A stretch of 64,000 nt of DNA, taken from the NCBI RefSeq assembly GCF_900130055.1, contig NZ_FQXU01000006.1, positions 188,787 through 252,786 on the forward strand. The letters run 5' to 3'. Below, one piece after another: positions 37,811 to 45,121 of the stretch. The position numbers and the translations under genes were made by a program. Origin of the DNA: Clostridium intestinale DSM 6191. GTDB taxonomy: Bacteria > Bacillota > Clostridia > Clostridiales > Clostridiaceae. The notes beneath the pieces are model-generated. The model saw nothing but the letters and a program-made list of their open reading frames with translations, searched no databases and was not told the DNA's origin. The first letter of the stretch is position 1. Every line of letters begins with the position of its first letter.

Positions 37811-38445
37811 TAACTGCATTATTAATAATAGGGGCGTCATTTATCCTAGGAGGAGTAATTAGCACTACCTATATGAAAACAAGCAGTAAAAAATTATACT
37901 CACAAAACTTTGCACTAACCATGGTACTTTTGCCAGCTGTAGTTGCCATAATAATATTATTGATAGGAAGTAATGTTGCTAGAGCCTTTAGTTTAGCAGG
38001 AGCATTTTCAATAATAAGATTTAGAAGTGCCCCAGGAGACCCAAAAGATATATCATATGTGTTATTTGCTATGGCAGCAGGATTAGCTACAGGAGCGGGC
38101 TTTATAGGTTATGCAATATTATTTACAGCGATCCTTTGTGCACTTATGTTTATATTAAGTTTAATAAACTTTGGGAATAAAAATGTATCAGAAAAGTTAT
38201 TAAAAATATCTATTCCGGAAGATTTAGACTACGAAGGTGCTTTTGATGATGTATTTGAGAAATTCACAACAGGATATGAGCTTAAAAAAGTTAAAACAAC
38301 TAATTTAGGAAGTTTATTTGAACTGGTTTATACCGTGACAATGGATAAAACAGTAAGTCAAAAGAAATTTTTAGACGAGCTACGTTGTAGAAATGGAAAC
38401 CTAAATATAGCTTTACTTATGGCTCCAGAAACAGCAGAATATTAA
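37753..38445 (+). CDS. DUF4956 membrane protein
   Basis: Integral membrane protein of family DUF4956, function unknown, nearly always beside a VTC-domain gene. Hydrophobic segments lie near residues 16-38, 52-70 and 100-140, with the conserved SLAGAFSIIRFRSAPGDPKDISY segment between them. The soluble C-terminal 80 residues resemble a ferredoxin-like domain. AAAGGGGAA lies 8 bases upstream. It starts 58 bp before the VTC stop, so translation is coupled. Together they may make or export an anionic polymer at the membrane; this is inference. Confidence 0.85.
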   Translation: MLESIFSSTTTTTDSTISLVTALLIIGASFILGGVISTTYMKTSSKKLYSQNFALTMVLLPAVVAIIILLIGSNVARAFSLAGAFSIIRFRSAPGDPKDISYVLFAMAAGLATGAGFIGYAILFTAILCALMFILSLINFGNKNVSEKLLKISIPEDLDYEGAFDDVFEKFTTGYELKKVKTTNLGSLFELVYTVTMDKTVSQKKFLDELRCRNGNLNIALLMAPETAEY

Positions 38446-38518
38446 GAAAAATATTGAATTTATCCTATTCAGAATAAAATTAACAGAATGTTAACAATTA
38501 AACATGGCAGTTTTAGGC

Positions 38519-38627
38519 TATAATATCAATGTTATGGAAATGCGCGTTTTCATAGCCAAGTTAGATAAAATAAGAATCTAATGGCAACTGATTCAATTTA
38601 CTTGCACCGAAAGGTGCTCTTTTTTTG
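38519..38627 (+). ncRNA. Candidate structured small RNA with its own -10 and terminator
   Basis: TATAAT at 38519-38524 is followed by three hairpins. TATGGAAA/TTTTCATA (38533-38554) comes first. GCC-TTAGAT/ATCTAA-GGC (38555-38585) is second. GCACC-GAAA-GGTGC with a T tract (38604-38626) is a textbook terminator. No ORF is present and no riboswitch class is recognised. The -35 is weak (TTAAAC at 15 bp). It may be an sRNA of about 95 nt or a read-through element after DUF4956. Confidence 0.5.
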
Positions 38628-38815
38628 TAGTTTTTTAAGAAAAATTAGTGAAAAATATCATATTTATATAAACAACTAATTAGTGTGCGAACTATATTTA
38701 TGTACAAGCAATTTGTAGAAAATAATTTTTGTAAATGTTGCGAGCATTTTCCATAGCAAATACATCTAATAAGTGTAACCTTAGCTAAGGAATGATAGAA
38801 ATAGGGGGAGAGAGG

Positions 38816-39349
38816 ATGCAGGTAATACCTTTCATAAAAATTAAAGCTAAAAAAGAGTCAGTAATTACTTCGATAAAGAATGGTGATAAAGAAGCTTTTA
38901 CCTTTTTAATAAAAGAGCATGAGAAAACCCTTTATAGAGTTGCTAGAGGAATACTATCTTCAAAAGAAGATGTTGAAGATGCTATTCAAAATACAATAAT
39001 AAAAGCTTATGAAAATATATCCTCCCTTAAAAAAGAAGAATATTTTAAAACTTGGTTTATAAGAATTTTGATTAACGAAAGTAACTCTATAATAAGGAAA
39101 AATAGGAAGTTGATTTCAATAGAAAATATAGAAAATGAAAAAACACATTTAGATAACTATGAGAACCTAGACTTAAGCAAAGCTATAGATTCATTAAATG
39201 AGGATTTAAAAATGGTAACACTACTGTTTTATTATGAAGATATAGCACAAAAGGATATAGCTAAGATATTGAAAATTCCTGAAGGGACAGTAAGATCCAG
39301 ACTTACAAGAGCGAGAAAAGAACTTTATGAGATAGTAAAGGATAGGTAA
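38816..39349 (+). CDS. ECF RNA polymerase sigma factor
   Basis: Sigma-70 family extracytoplasmic-function factor. Region 2 spans ARGILSSKEDVEDAIQNTIIKAYENI; region 4 spans DIAQKDIAKILKIPEGTVRSRLTRARKEL. The start at 38816 has GGGGGA 7 bases upstream; an in-frame ATG at 38792 has no usable site. At 177 aa it is normal. The downstream gene is its likely anti-sigma factor (11 bp gap). The regulon cannot be read from this window. Confidence 0.9.
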   Translation: MQVIPFIKIKAKKESVITSIKNGDKEAFTFLIKEHEKTLYRVARGILSSKEDVEDAIQNTIIKAYENISSLKKEEYFKTWFIRILINESNSIIRKNRKLISIENIENEKTHLDNYENLDLSKAIDSLNEDLKMVTLLFYYEDIAQKDIAKILKIPEGTVRSRLTRARKELYEIVKDR

Positions 39350-39362
39350 GGAGGAATTAGTG

Positions 39363-40694
39363 ATGAATGAAAATTACATGGATGAAATCATAAAAAGAGA
39401 GCTTAAAAAAGAAACTATAAAAGTTCCAGAAGACATAAAATCAAAGATTAATGATACTTTAGTAAACCTAAATACAAGAAAAAAGAAAAAAACTAAACTG
39501 AAAATAGCCCTATCAGTAGCTGCTATATTTGTAGCATTTCTAACCCTTGGAATAACAATGCCAGCCTACGCAAAAAATATACCTATAATAGGTTCTATAT
39601 TTAAACTTTTAGATAATGGGGTTTACGAAGAGTATGATAAATATTCTTCTGATATAAATGTTACTAAAGAGAGTAACGGTGTTAAAGTTACAATTTCGAG
39701 TATAGTATATGATGGAATAGATTTAAATGTTGCTTATACTGTTGAAAGAGATGAACCGATGAAATCTAATCCACATATCTTAGAAAAGGATTTTTTCATA
39801 AATGGTAATCTAACAACTTTTTCTTCGGGTGGAAGTGGAAAGTTTTTAGATGGTAATAAAACTTATATAGGAGTAGAGACTTTTAAGGTGTCTAAAGATG
39901 AAGTTCCAAAGGAAGTACAAGATAAAACGCTACTTGGAGGATATGTAGAGATACCGGATGAATTTACTTTAACTCTTAACATAAAAGAGTTTCTTGGAGA
40001 GATAAAAGGTGATTGGGGTTTTAATATTCAAGTAGCAAGTGAAAAAGTAAATGGTAAAGTAAAAGAAATAAACGTAGATAAAAACTTAAACAAGTTAGCT
40101 ACAGATATGAAAGTAAATAAAGTAATTACAACACCTATAAATACGGTAATTTATACGTCCTCAAAAAATGAAGATAATGTAACTGATATAAATTATATAG
40201 TTGTAGATGATAAAGGAAGAATGCTTCAAATGAAATCAGGATCTGGTTCAGGAGATGCTGAGAATTATTACTCTTCATATAATTTTAAAGAAAAATATGA
40301 GGATAGCAAAAGCTTAACATTTATTCCATTTACTCAAACATACGAAAATAATGTTGAAACACTAAAAACAGACCTTAACATGAATGGTGAGAGTAAAATT
40401 AGCATAGAAAACTATGGTGATATGATTATTAATAAGATAGAAGAAACAGAAGAAGGAACAAAAATTTACTATAAGACTAAATATGGATTCTTGGTTAATC
40501 CAATTAATATCAAGGATAAAGAAACTGGTAAGAATTATGATAGAATTACATCCTCAAAACAAGAAGACATAGGAGAATATAGTGCTGTATTTGAAAAAAT
40601 AGATAGCAGAAAAAACTACACAATAGAATGTCAAGATATATCTAAGACAATAAAAATATATGATGATTTAAAATTCACAGTAAATCTAGATTAA
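39363..40694 (+). CDS. DUF4179-domain membrane anti-sigma factor
   Basis: Probable anti-sigma partner of the preceding ECF factor. A cytoplasmic N-terminal segment of about 45 residues (sigma-binding) ends in a basic RKKKKTKLK stretch. One TM helix follows near 47-66 and then a large extracellular part with the DUF4179 domain (YEEYDKYSSDINVTKES...SIVYDGIDLNVAYTV). The AAGGAGG is spaced for ATG 39363; an in-frame GTG one codon earlier is possible. The family is typical of clostridial ECF operons. A strong terminator follows. Confidence 0.85.
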   Translation: MNENYMDEIIKRELKKETIKVPEDIKSKINDTLVNLNTRKKKKTKLKIALSVAAIFVAFLTLGITMPAYAKNIPIIGSIFKLLDNGVYEEYDKYSSDINVTKESNGVKVTISSIVYDGIDLNVAYTVERDEPMKSNPHILEKDFFINGNLTTFSSGGSGKFLDGNKTYIGVETFKVSKDEVPKEVQDKTLLGGYVEIPDEFTLTLNIKEFLGEIKGDWGFNIQVASEKVNGKVKEINVDKNLNKLATDMKVNKVITTPINTVIYTSSKNEDNVTDINYIVVDDKGRMLQMKSGSGSGDAENYYSSYNFKEKYEDSKSLTFIPFTQTYENNVETLKTDLNMNGESKISIENYGDMIINKIEETEEGTKIYYKTKYGFLVNPINIKDKETGKNYDRITSSKQEDIGEYSAVFEKIDSRKNYTIECQDISKTIKIYDDLKFTVNLD

Positions 40695-40698
40695 AAAA

Positions 40699-40747
40699 CA
40701 ATGACTCTTTAGAGGCTTAGCTTTAAGGCTTCTAAAGAGTCATTTCT
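40699..40747 (+). terminator. Terminator after the sigma/anti-sigma operon
   Basis: AATGACTCTTTAGAGGC (40700-40716) pairs with GCTTCTAAAGAGTCATTT (40728-40745). Confidence 0.75.
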
Positions 40748-40750
40748 GAT

Positions 40751-41116
40751 CTGTAGGAGAGCTCCTCAGCTTCATCAAAGTCATTTTATCATAATTCATT
40801 AAAGAAGGATTAGACTGACGCTTAGAACCGCGTCCACCGAATAGAAGTGCACATTATTGCTGTAGAGGCTTCTTCTCAAGCCTCATTAAAGTCATTCTTG
40901 TTAAGATTATGTTTAATAAAGAGTTAAACATCTTGTTGCTGTAGAAGCTGTTTCTCAGGCTTCATTAGATTCATTAAATACTATGTTTAATAAAAAGTTA
41001 AAAAGTTAAATGTTTAAACATTTAAAAAGAAAAAAAGAAAAAAAGAAAAACATTTAAAAAGTTAAAAAGACTCTTTTATTCTGATGGGCTTCTCTTAAAG
41101 CTCCATCAAATTAATT
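40751..41116 (+). repeat. Array of four imperfect hairpin repeats
   Basis: This gene-free stretch holds four related units beginning CTGTAGAGGCTTC or CTGATGGGCTTC, each a GAGGCTT/AAGCCTC-type hairpin followed by ATTAAAGTCATT or ATTAGATTCATT. They lie at 40751-40785, 40860-40896, 40939-40975 and 41081-41116. Spacers differ. A fifth, weaker relative is at 45004-45042. No coding frame is conserved. It includes an A/G-rich low-complexity segment and a 20-bp palindrome. Nature unknown; possibly a dispersed intergenic repeat family. Confidence 0.55.
41006..41025. repeat. Perfect 20-bp AT palindrome beside an A-rich tract
   Basis: TTAAATG-TTTAAA-CATTTAA is a perfect palindrome centred at 41015/41016. 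It is followed by repeated AAAAAAAG-like units to about 41050 and a second CATTTAAAAAGTTAAAAAG copy. Confidence 0.5.
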
Positions 41117-41217
41117 TTCTCAAGAAAGATACAAAATTAGAAATTCAGAGGTTTTTATTGATGGGAAGACGTTTTTAATATATTATTAGTTTGTATACTA
41201 ACCATATGGAGGATAAT

Positions 41218-41658
41218 ATGGATAATAATATAGGTACATTAATTAATAGATCATCAAAACTTTTAAAGAATAAAATAAATATATCCTTAGAAAATTTGGG
41301 ATTAACAGCAGTTCAGTGGTCTGTTTTGAAGGATATTTATAATATAGAAGAATTAAAGGGAGATATAGAAGAGTTAACCCCTTTAGAAATAGGAAGAAGA
41401 TTAAATTTAGATAAAGCAACTTTGTCTGGAGTTATTAATAGACTTATAAATAAGGAATGGATAGAAAAAATTAAAAATCCTAAGGATAAAAGAAGTTTTT
41501 ATTTATTATTAACGCAAAAGGCTTTATATAATATGGAAGAGCTTGAGCAAATAAATAATGAGACTATAAAAAAGGCAGCAGAGGGTTTATCTAGCCAAGA
41601 AATAAAGCTACTAGAAAAGTATTTAGAAACTTTTATAAAAAACTTGGATAATGAATAA
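41218..41658 (+). CDS. MarR-family transcriptional regulator
   Basis: Winged-helix MarR repressor/activator. The DNA-binding core reads LTPLEIGRRLNLDKATLSGVINRL and the wing is KIKNPKDKRSFYLLLT (DKRS signature). The start at 41218 has GGAGG 5 bases upstream, giving 146 aa; an earlier in-frame codon at 41191 precedes the site. A TTAGT-N6-ACTAA inverted repeat (41186-41201) just upstream may be its own operator. No clear co-transcribed target; the DUF1540 gene follows 55 bp later. Confidence 0.88.
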   Translation: MDNNIGTLINRSSKLLKNKINISLENLGLTAVQWSVLKDIYNIEELKGDIEELTPLEIGRRLNLDKATLSGVINRLINKEWIEKIKNPKDKRSFYLLLTQKALYNMEELEQINNETIKKAAEGLSSQEIKLLEKYLETFIKNLDNE

Positions 41659-41713
41659 AAGCCTTTCTTTTGTAGATAATAGAGATGTAATATAAAAGAA
41701 GGAGCTGGATTTT

Positions 41714-42076
41714 ATGAATAAACTTGGATGTAGTGCTATGGATTGTGTTAACAATATATCGGGATTATGTTCTGCAAATGTAATATTAGTAACAGGACAT
41801 GATGCTTCTAGTTCTTCAGGAACTCAGTGTGGTACATTTGCTGAAAAAAGTTTTAAAAATGCTGTTACTAGTGTTGGCAATACTAATTATGTTGGTGAAT
41901 TAAAACAGATGTTTTCAAATAATAGCGGAATATTAATGTCTCCAGAAGTTAAATGTGAAGCAAGAAAATGTACATATAACAAAAGAGGCGAATGTTCAGC
42001 AGATAATTTAGTTATATTTGGGCCAGAGGCTAAAAGCTCTTATGGAACAGCCTGTGAAACCTTTATAGAGGGATAA
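41714..42076 (+). CDS. Double DUF1540 cysteine-rich protein
   Basis: Two copies of the DUF1540 motif (C-x4-C...G-x-C-x-A...TxCxTF): residues about 5-43 (GCSAMDCVNN...CGTFAE) and 79-118 (CEARKCTYNKRGECSADNL...CETFIEG). Four cysteines per repeat suggest metal binding or disulfides. The family is common in spore-formers and uncharacterised. It has no signal peptide. A GGAGCTGG site precedes the ATG. The MarR gene lies upstream on the same strand. Confidence 0.88.
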   Translation: MNKLGCSAMDCVNNISGLCSANVILVTGHDASSSSGTQCGTFAEKSFKNAVTSVGNTNYVGELKQMFSNNSGILMSPEVKCEARKCTYNKRGECSADNLVIFGPEAKSSYGTACETFIEG

Positions 42077-42097
42077 AATTTTAATATACAATAAAGA

Positions 42098-42138
42098 TAA
42101 GGTAAAAGCATATAATGATAAAAGCTTTTACCTTTTTG
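42098..42138. terminator. Terminator shared by convergent genes; near-copy at 43447
   Basis: AAGGTAAAAGC (42099-42109) pairs with GCTTTTACCTT (42124-42134), then T residues. About 50 bp around it is almost repeated at 43435-43490. Confidence 0.85.
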
Positions 42139-42154
42139 ATTTCATTTAATTAGT

Positions 42155-42535
42155 TTAACCTCTAAATTCAATGTATTCATCATCTGGACCTTTGAAAACA
42201 ACTCGTTTCCATCCTTTTTCTTCAGGGGTTCTTGGGCTAGGAATATGTGGTTTAGCCACTATGGGTACACCAGCCACGACTAATTTAGAGTAGTCTTCAT
42301 CAAAGCTATCACTAATAAGGCAAAAATGTGATCCTGAATTTATTTTATTGTTTGTCCAATGCTCAAGTTCTAAAATTGTGTTCCCTAATTTAAGATAGAC
42401 AACTTTTTCAATCTCAGGTATGCCAGGGACATCATGTTCGAAGTATTTTTTAAAACCAAAGTTTTTTTCATAAAATTCAATAGACTTTTCTCTATCTTTA
42501 ACAGAGATTGCTACATGGTCAATGTGAGTAAACAT
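42155..42535 (-). CDS. Glyoxalase/VOC-family protein
   Basis: Vicinal-oxygen-chelate protein with the paired beta-alpha-beta-beta-beta fold: HIDHVAISVKDREKSIEFYEKNFGF at the start, YLKLGNTILELEHW in the middle, HFCLISDSFDEDYSKL, and KGPDDEYIEFRG at the end. The His at residue 7, Glu in ILELE, the later His (SGSHFCL) and the final Glu (YIEF) could be metal ligands. It resembles lactoylglutathione-lyase-like or methylmalonyl-CoA epimerase-like proteins; the substrate is unknown. It lies 16 bp after the cupin gene in one operon divergent from HxlR. Confidence 0.85.
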   Translation of the reverse strand: MFTHIDHVAISVKDREKSIEFYEKNFGFKKYFEHDVPGIPEIEKVVYLKLGNTILELEHWTNNKINSGSHFCLISDSFDEDYSKLVVAGVPIVAKPHIPSPRTPEEKGWKRVVFKGPDDEYIEFRG

Positions 42536-42551
42536 TAATTAATACCTCCTA

Positions 42552-42878
42552 TTAATTATCTTTTGGTAGTTGGATCTTGATTTGTAATACAACCCAATTG
42601 GATGAGGATGTATTATTAAATCCATGAGTTTCACCATGCGGTGAAAAAATAATATCTTTTTCCTTTATAGAGATTGGCTCATTATTTATGGTAATGGTAC
42701 CTTCTCCAGAAATTATATAAAACACCTCATCAATGTCTGAATGCTTATGATCAGGGGTGGTCTGTCCAGGGGTGTAGAGTAAAAGACCTGTATCTAGCTG
42801 ACCTTCTTTAAATATTCCTTTACGTGCACTTTTATCAGCTACAAAGTCTGTAATGTTATCAATATTAATTTTTTGCAT
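42552..42878 (-). CDS. Single-domain cupin protein
   Basis: Small cupin with the metal-site motif PGQTTPDHKHSDIDEVFYIISGEG (His, His, Glu; residues about 37-60) and a second motif PHGETHGFNN carrying the fourth ligand. The length of 108 aa is typical of stand-alone cupins that bind small quinone-like or sugar substrates. With the VOC protein and HxlR regulator it may form a redox or quinone detoxification unit; this is inference from context. GGAGAAA precedes the ATG. Confidence 0.85.
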   Translation of the reverse strand: MQKINIDNITDFVADKSARKGIFKEGQLDTGLLLYTPGQTTPDHKHSDIDEVFYIISGEGTITINNEPISIKEKDIIFSPHGETHGFNNTSSSNWVVLQIKIQLPKDN

Positions 42879-42938
42879 TACTATTTCTCCTTTATATGGT
42901 TATAATATCTAATATTCAGCAATCATAATGAACTGATA

Positions 42939-42948
42939 CAAGCGCTTG
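42939..42948 (-). promoter_or_regulatory. cre-like palindrome in the cupin operon leader
   Basis: CAAGCGCTTG contains the AAGCGCTT core of CcpA sites and lies just downstream of the predicted start point, a position that would allow roadblock repression. The flanks only partly fit the cre consensus. Confidence 0.3.
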
Positions 42949-42975
42949 AATTTATATATTAACTGCTGTAAAATC

Positions 42976-43004
42976 ATCATAGTATAGCAACTTTCTTTTT
43001 GCAA
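42976..43004 (-). promoter_or_regulatory. Sigma-A promoter of the cupin-VOC operon
   Basis: On the reverse strand TTGCAA (43004-42999), 17 bp, TATGAT (42981-42976). The leader to the cupin start is about 90 nt. Confidence 0.65.
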
Positions 43005-43024
43005 TAAGGCACTTTTTAGTTAAG

Positions 43025-43044
43025 TACTTACCAAATGGTATGTA
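43025..43044. promoter_or_regulatory. HxlR operator palindrome
   Basis: TACTTACCA (43025-43033), AA, TGGTATGTA (43036-43044): 8 of 9 positions symmetric, between the divergent hxlR and cupin genes. Confidence 0.6.
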
Positions 43045-43071
43045 TTGAATAAAGATGAGGTGGGGAATAAA

Positions 43072-43401
43072 ATGCCATGTGATAAACATTGTCCAATTGA
43101 GCATACAGTTAATTTGATTGGACATAAGTGGAAGGTTTTAATTATTAGAAACCTATTAAATAAAGGGGTTCAAAGATTTTCAGAATTAAGTAAAGGAATT
43201 AATGGAATAAGCCAGAAGATGTTAACTCAACAACTTAAACAGTTGGAGTCTGACGGGATAATAGAAAGAAAGGTTTATGCAGAGGTTCCTCCTAGAGTAG
43301 AATATTCATTGACTGAGATTGGATACTCATTAAAGCCGATTTTGGATTCTATGAATACATGGGGTGTTTCGCATATAAAGCATAATGATGAAAAGATATA
43401 A
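43072..43401 (+). CDS. HxlR-family transcriptional regulator
   Basis: Winged-helix regulator of the HxlR/YodB family, often sensing thiol-reactive electrophiles. The family signature CPIEHTVNLIGHKWKVLIIRNLL spans residues 7-29, with Cys7 in the conserved N-terminal position used for redox sensing in relatives, plus LTQQLKQLESDGIIER and the wing PPRVEYSLTEIG. The start at 43072 follows GAGGTGG by 8 bases. It is divergent from the cupin-VOC operon with a 20-bp palindrome between them, so these are its likely targets. Confidence 0.9.
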   Translation: MPCDKHCPIEHTVNLIGHKWKVLIIRNLLNKGVQRFSELSKGINGISQKMLTQQLKQLESDGIIERKVYAEVPPRVEYSLTEIGYSLKPILDSMNTWGVSHIKHNDEKI

Positions 43402-43446
43402 ATGTAATTATAGTAAAATAAGCATTGAATTTTGAATATAATAATG

Positions 43447-43490
43447 AAAAGGTAAAAGCATATACTAATAAAAAGGCTTTTACCTTTTTT
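43447..43490 (+). terminator. Intrinsic terminator after hxlR
   Basis: AAAAGGTAAAAGC pairs with GCTTTTACCTTTTTT; nearly identical to the terminator at 42098. Confidence 0.88.
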
Positions 43491-43592
43491 GTTGATTAAG
43501 CTGTGAATAAATCTGAAGTAAGTGTGGATAATAGTTGCATGAAAAAATGTTAACTGATATTCTAATATTATCGAATTTAGGAAAGCGCAAGG

Positions 43593-44966
43593 GTGATAGA
43601 TTTGGTTGAAAAGAATAAAGAATATGTTTTAGACATAATTTCTCAAGGATATGAAGGAGAAGGAATAGCTAAGATTGGTAGCTATCCAATATTTATAGAG
43701 GGTGCATTAAAAAACGAAAAAGTTAAAGTTAAAATAGTAAAAACAAAAAAGACATATGCATATGGGAAGCTTTTAGAAATTATAGACGAATCTCCAGAAA
43801 GAGAAATTCCTGTGTGTGGGATATATGAAAAGTGTGGAGGTTGTAGGCTTCAACATGCAAGCTACAAGGCTCAGATAGATTTTAAAGAGGAAAGAGTTAA
43901 GGATTGTATAACTAAAATAGGAAAATTAGATGAAAATATAGTTCTAAAGCCTATTGGAATGGAGAATCCTTTTAGATACAGAAACAAGGTTCAATTACCT
44001 ATAGGATTAGTTAATGGGGAGCTTAAGATAGGTTTTTATGCTCCTAGAAGTCATGATATTATTGATATGAAAACCTGTCATATTCAAGATGAGATTGGGG
44101 ATAAGGTTGTAGAGCTAACTAAAAAGTGGATGAAGAAATACAACATAACTCCAGCTACAGTAGATGGAAGATATAATCCTAAAGGTATCATGAGACATAT
44201 TATGATAAGAAAGGGATTTAAAACTGGAGAGGTAATGATAGTTCCAGTAACAAACTCCAGTGAGCTTCCATATAAAAAAGAGTTTATAGAACTCATGACA
44301 AATAATATAGAAGGAATAACTTCTATAGTTCAAAATATAAATGACAAAGAAACCAACGTAATACTTGGGATGAAGTCTAGAACTATTTGGGGAAGGGATA
44401 CTATAACTGATTATATAGGAGACTTTAGGTTTAATATATCCCCATTATCATTTTTTCAAGTAAATCCAACACAAACAGAAGTGCTTTATTCTAAAGCTTT
44501 AGAATTTGCTGACCTTACAGGAGAAGAAACTGTATTTGATGCATATTGCGGTACAGGAACAATAACTCTATTTCTATCACAAAAAGCTAAGAAAGTTTAT
44601 GGGGTTGAAATAGTACCACAAGCCATAGATGATGCATGGAAAAATGCAGAAGCAAATAATGTGGATAATGTAGAATTTTTTGTAGGAGAGGCAGAAGAGG
44701 TAATACCAGACCTTATAACTAAAGGAATAAAGGCAGATGTTGTGGTAGTAGATCCACCTAGAAAAGGTTGTGAAAAGGTGCTATTAGAAGCAATAGCGAC
44801 TATAAACCCTAAAAGAATAGTTTACGTATCTTGTGATCCAAGTACACTAGCTAGAGATTTAAATATATTAGATGGATTGGGCTATAGAACAGTTAAAGTT
44901 CAACCTGTAGATATGTTTCCACAAACTTCGCATGTTGAGACAGTAGCATCGATTACACGAATGTAA
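43593..44966 (+). CDS. rlmD: 23S rRNA (uracil-C5)-methyltransferase, RlmD/RlmCD type
   Basis: SAM-dependent m5U methyltransferase. An N-terminal TRAM domain ([21 protein letters not shown]) is followed by iron-sulfur cysteines ([14 protein letters not shown]), then the Rossmann domain with [26 protein letters not shown] and the catalytic Cys in [13 protein letters not shown]. The end, [14 protein letters not shown], is family-typical. A GTG start at 43593 is used; a TTG at 43602 with AAGGGTG 6 bases upstream is equally plausible. A fragment of a second homologue lies at 48.5 kb. It is monocistronic. Confidence 0.92.
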   Translation: MIDLVEKNKEYVLDIISQGYEGEGIAKIGSYPIFIEGALKNEKVKVKIVKTKKTYAYGKLLEIIDESPEREIPVCGIYEKCGGCRLQHASYKAQIDFKEERVKDCITKIGKLDENIVLKPIGMENPFRYRNKVQLPIGLVNGELKIGFYAPRSHDIIDMKTCHIQDEIGDKVVELTKKWMKKYNITPATVDGRYNPKGIMRHIMIRKGFKTGEVMIVPVTNSSELPYKKEFIELMTNNIEGITSIVQNINDKETNVILGMKSRTIWGRDTITDYIGDFRFNISPLSFFQVNPTQTEVLYSKALEFADLTGEETVFDAYCGTGTITLFLSQKAKKVYGVEIVPQAIDDAWKNAEANNVDNVEFFVGEAEEVIPDLITKGIKADVVVVDPPRKGCEKVLLEAIATINPKRIVYVSCDPSTLARDLNILDGLGYRTVKVQPVDMFPQTSHVETVASITRM

Positions 44967-45003
44967 GCCTTCATTTTAAGGGGTTTCCTTAAATACATCT
45001 ATT

Positions 45004-45042
45004 GTTGTATGGAGAGGCCTCAGCCTCCTTGAGGAAACTCAT
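45004..45042 (+). repeat. Nested hairpin resembling the 40.75-41.1 kb repeats
   Basis: GGAGAGGCCTCAGCCTCC forms an inner hairpin within GGTTTCCTT (44982-44990) / GAGGAAACTC (45031-45040). Sequence and layout recall the CTGTAGAGGCTTC units. It may double as the rlmD terminator. Confidence 0.4.
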
Positions 45043-45121
45043 AATGTTAATCGACGTCATTGAAGACAAATTGGATGAGTTACAGAAAATATGTTATATT
45101 TTTTGAATGGAGATTTAAAGT

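Noticed and set aside
38519-38627. Known riboswitch (c-di-GMP, cobalamin, glutamine types)
   Set aside because: None of the conserved core sequences I know could be matched, and the element ends in a terminator well before the sigma gene.
40751-41116. CRISPR array
   Set aside because: Units are imperfect, spacings vary (109, 79, 142 bp), there are no regular spacers and no cas genes.
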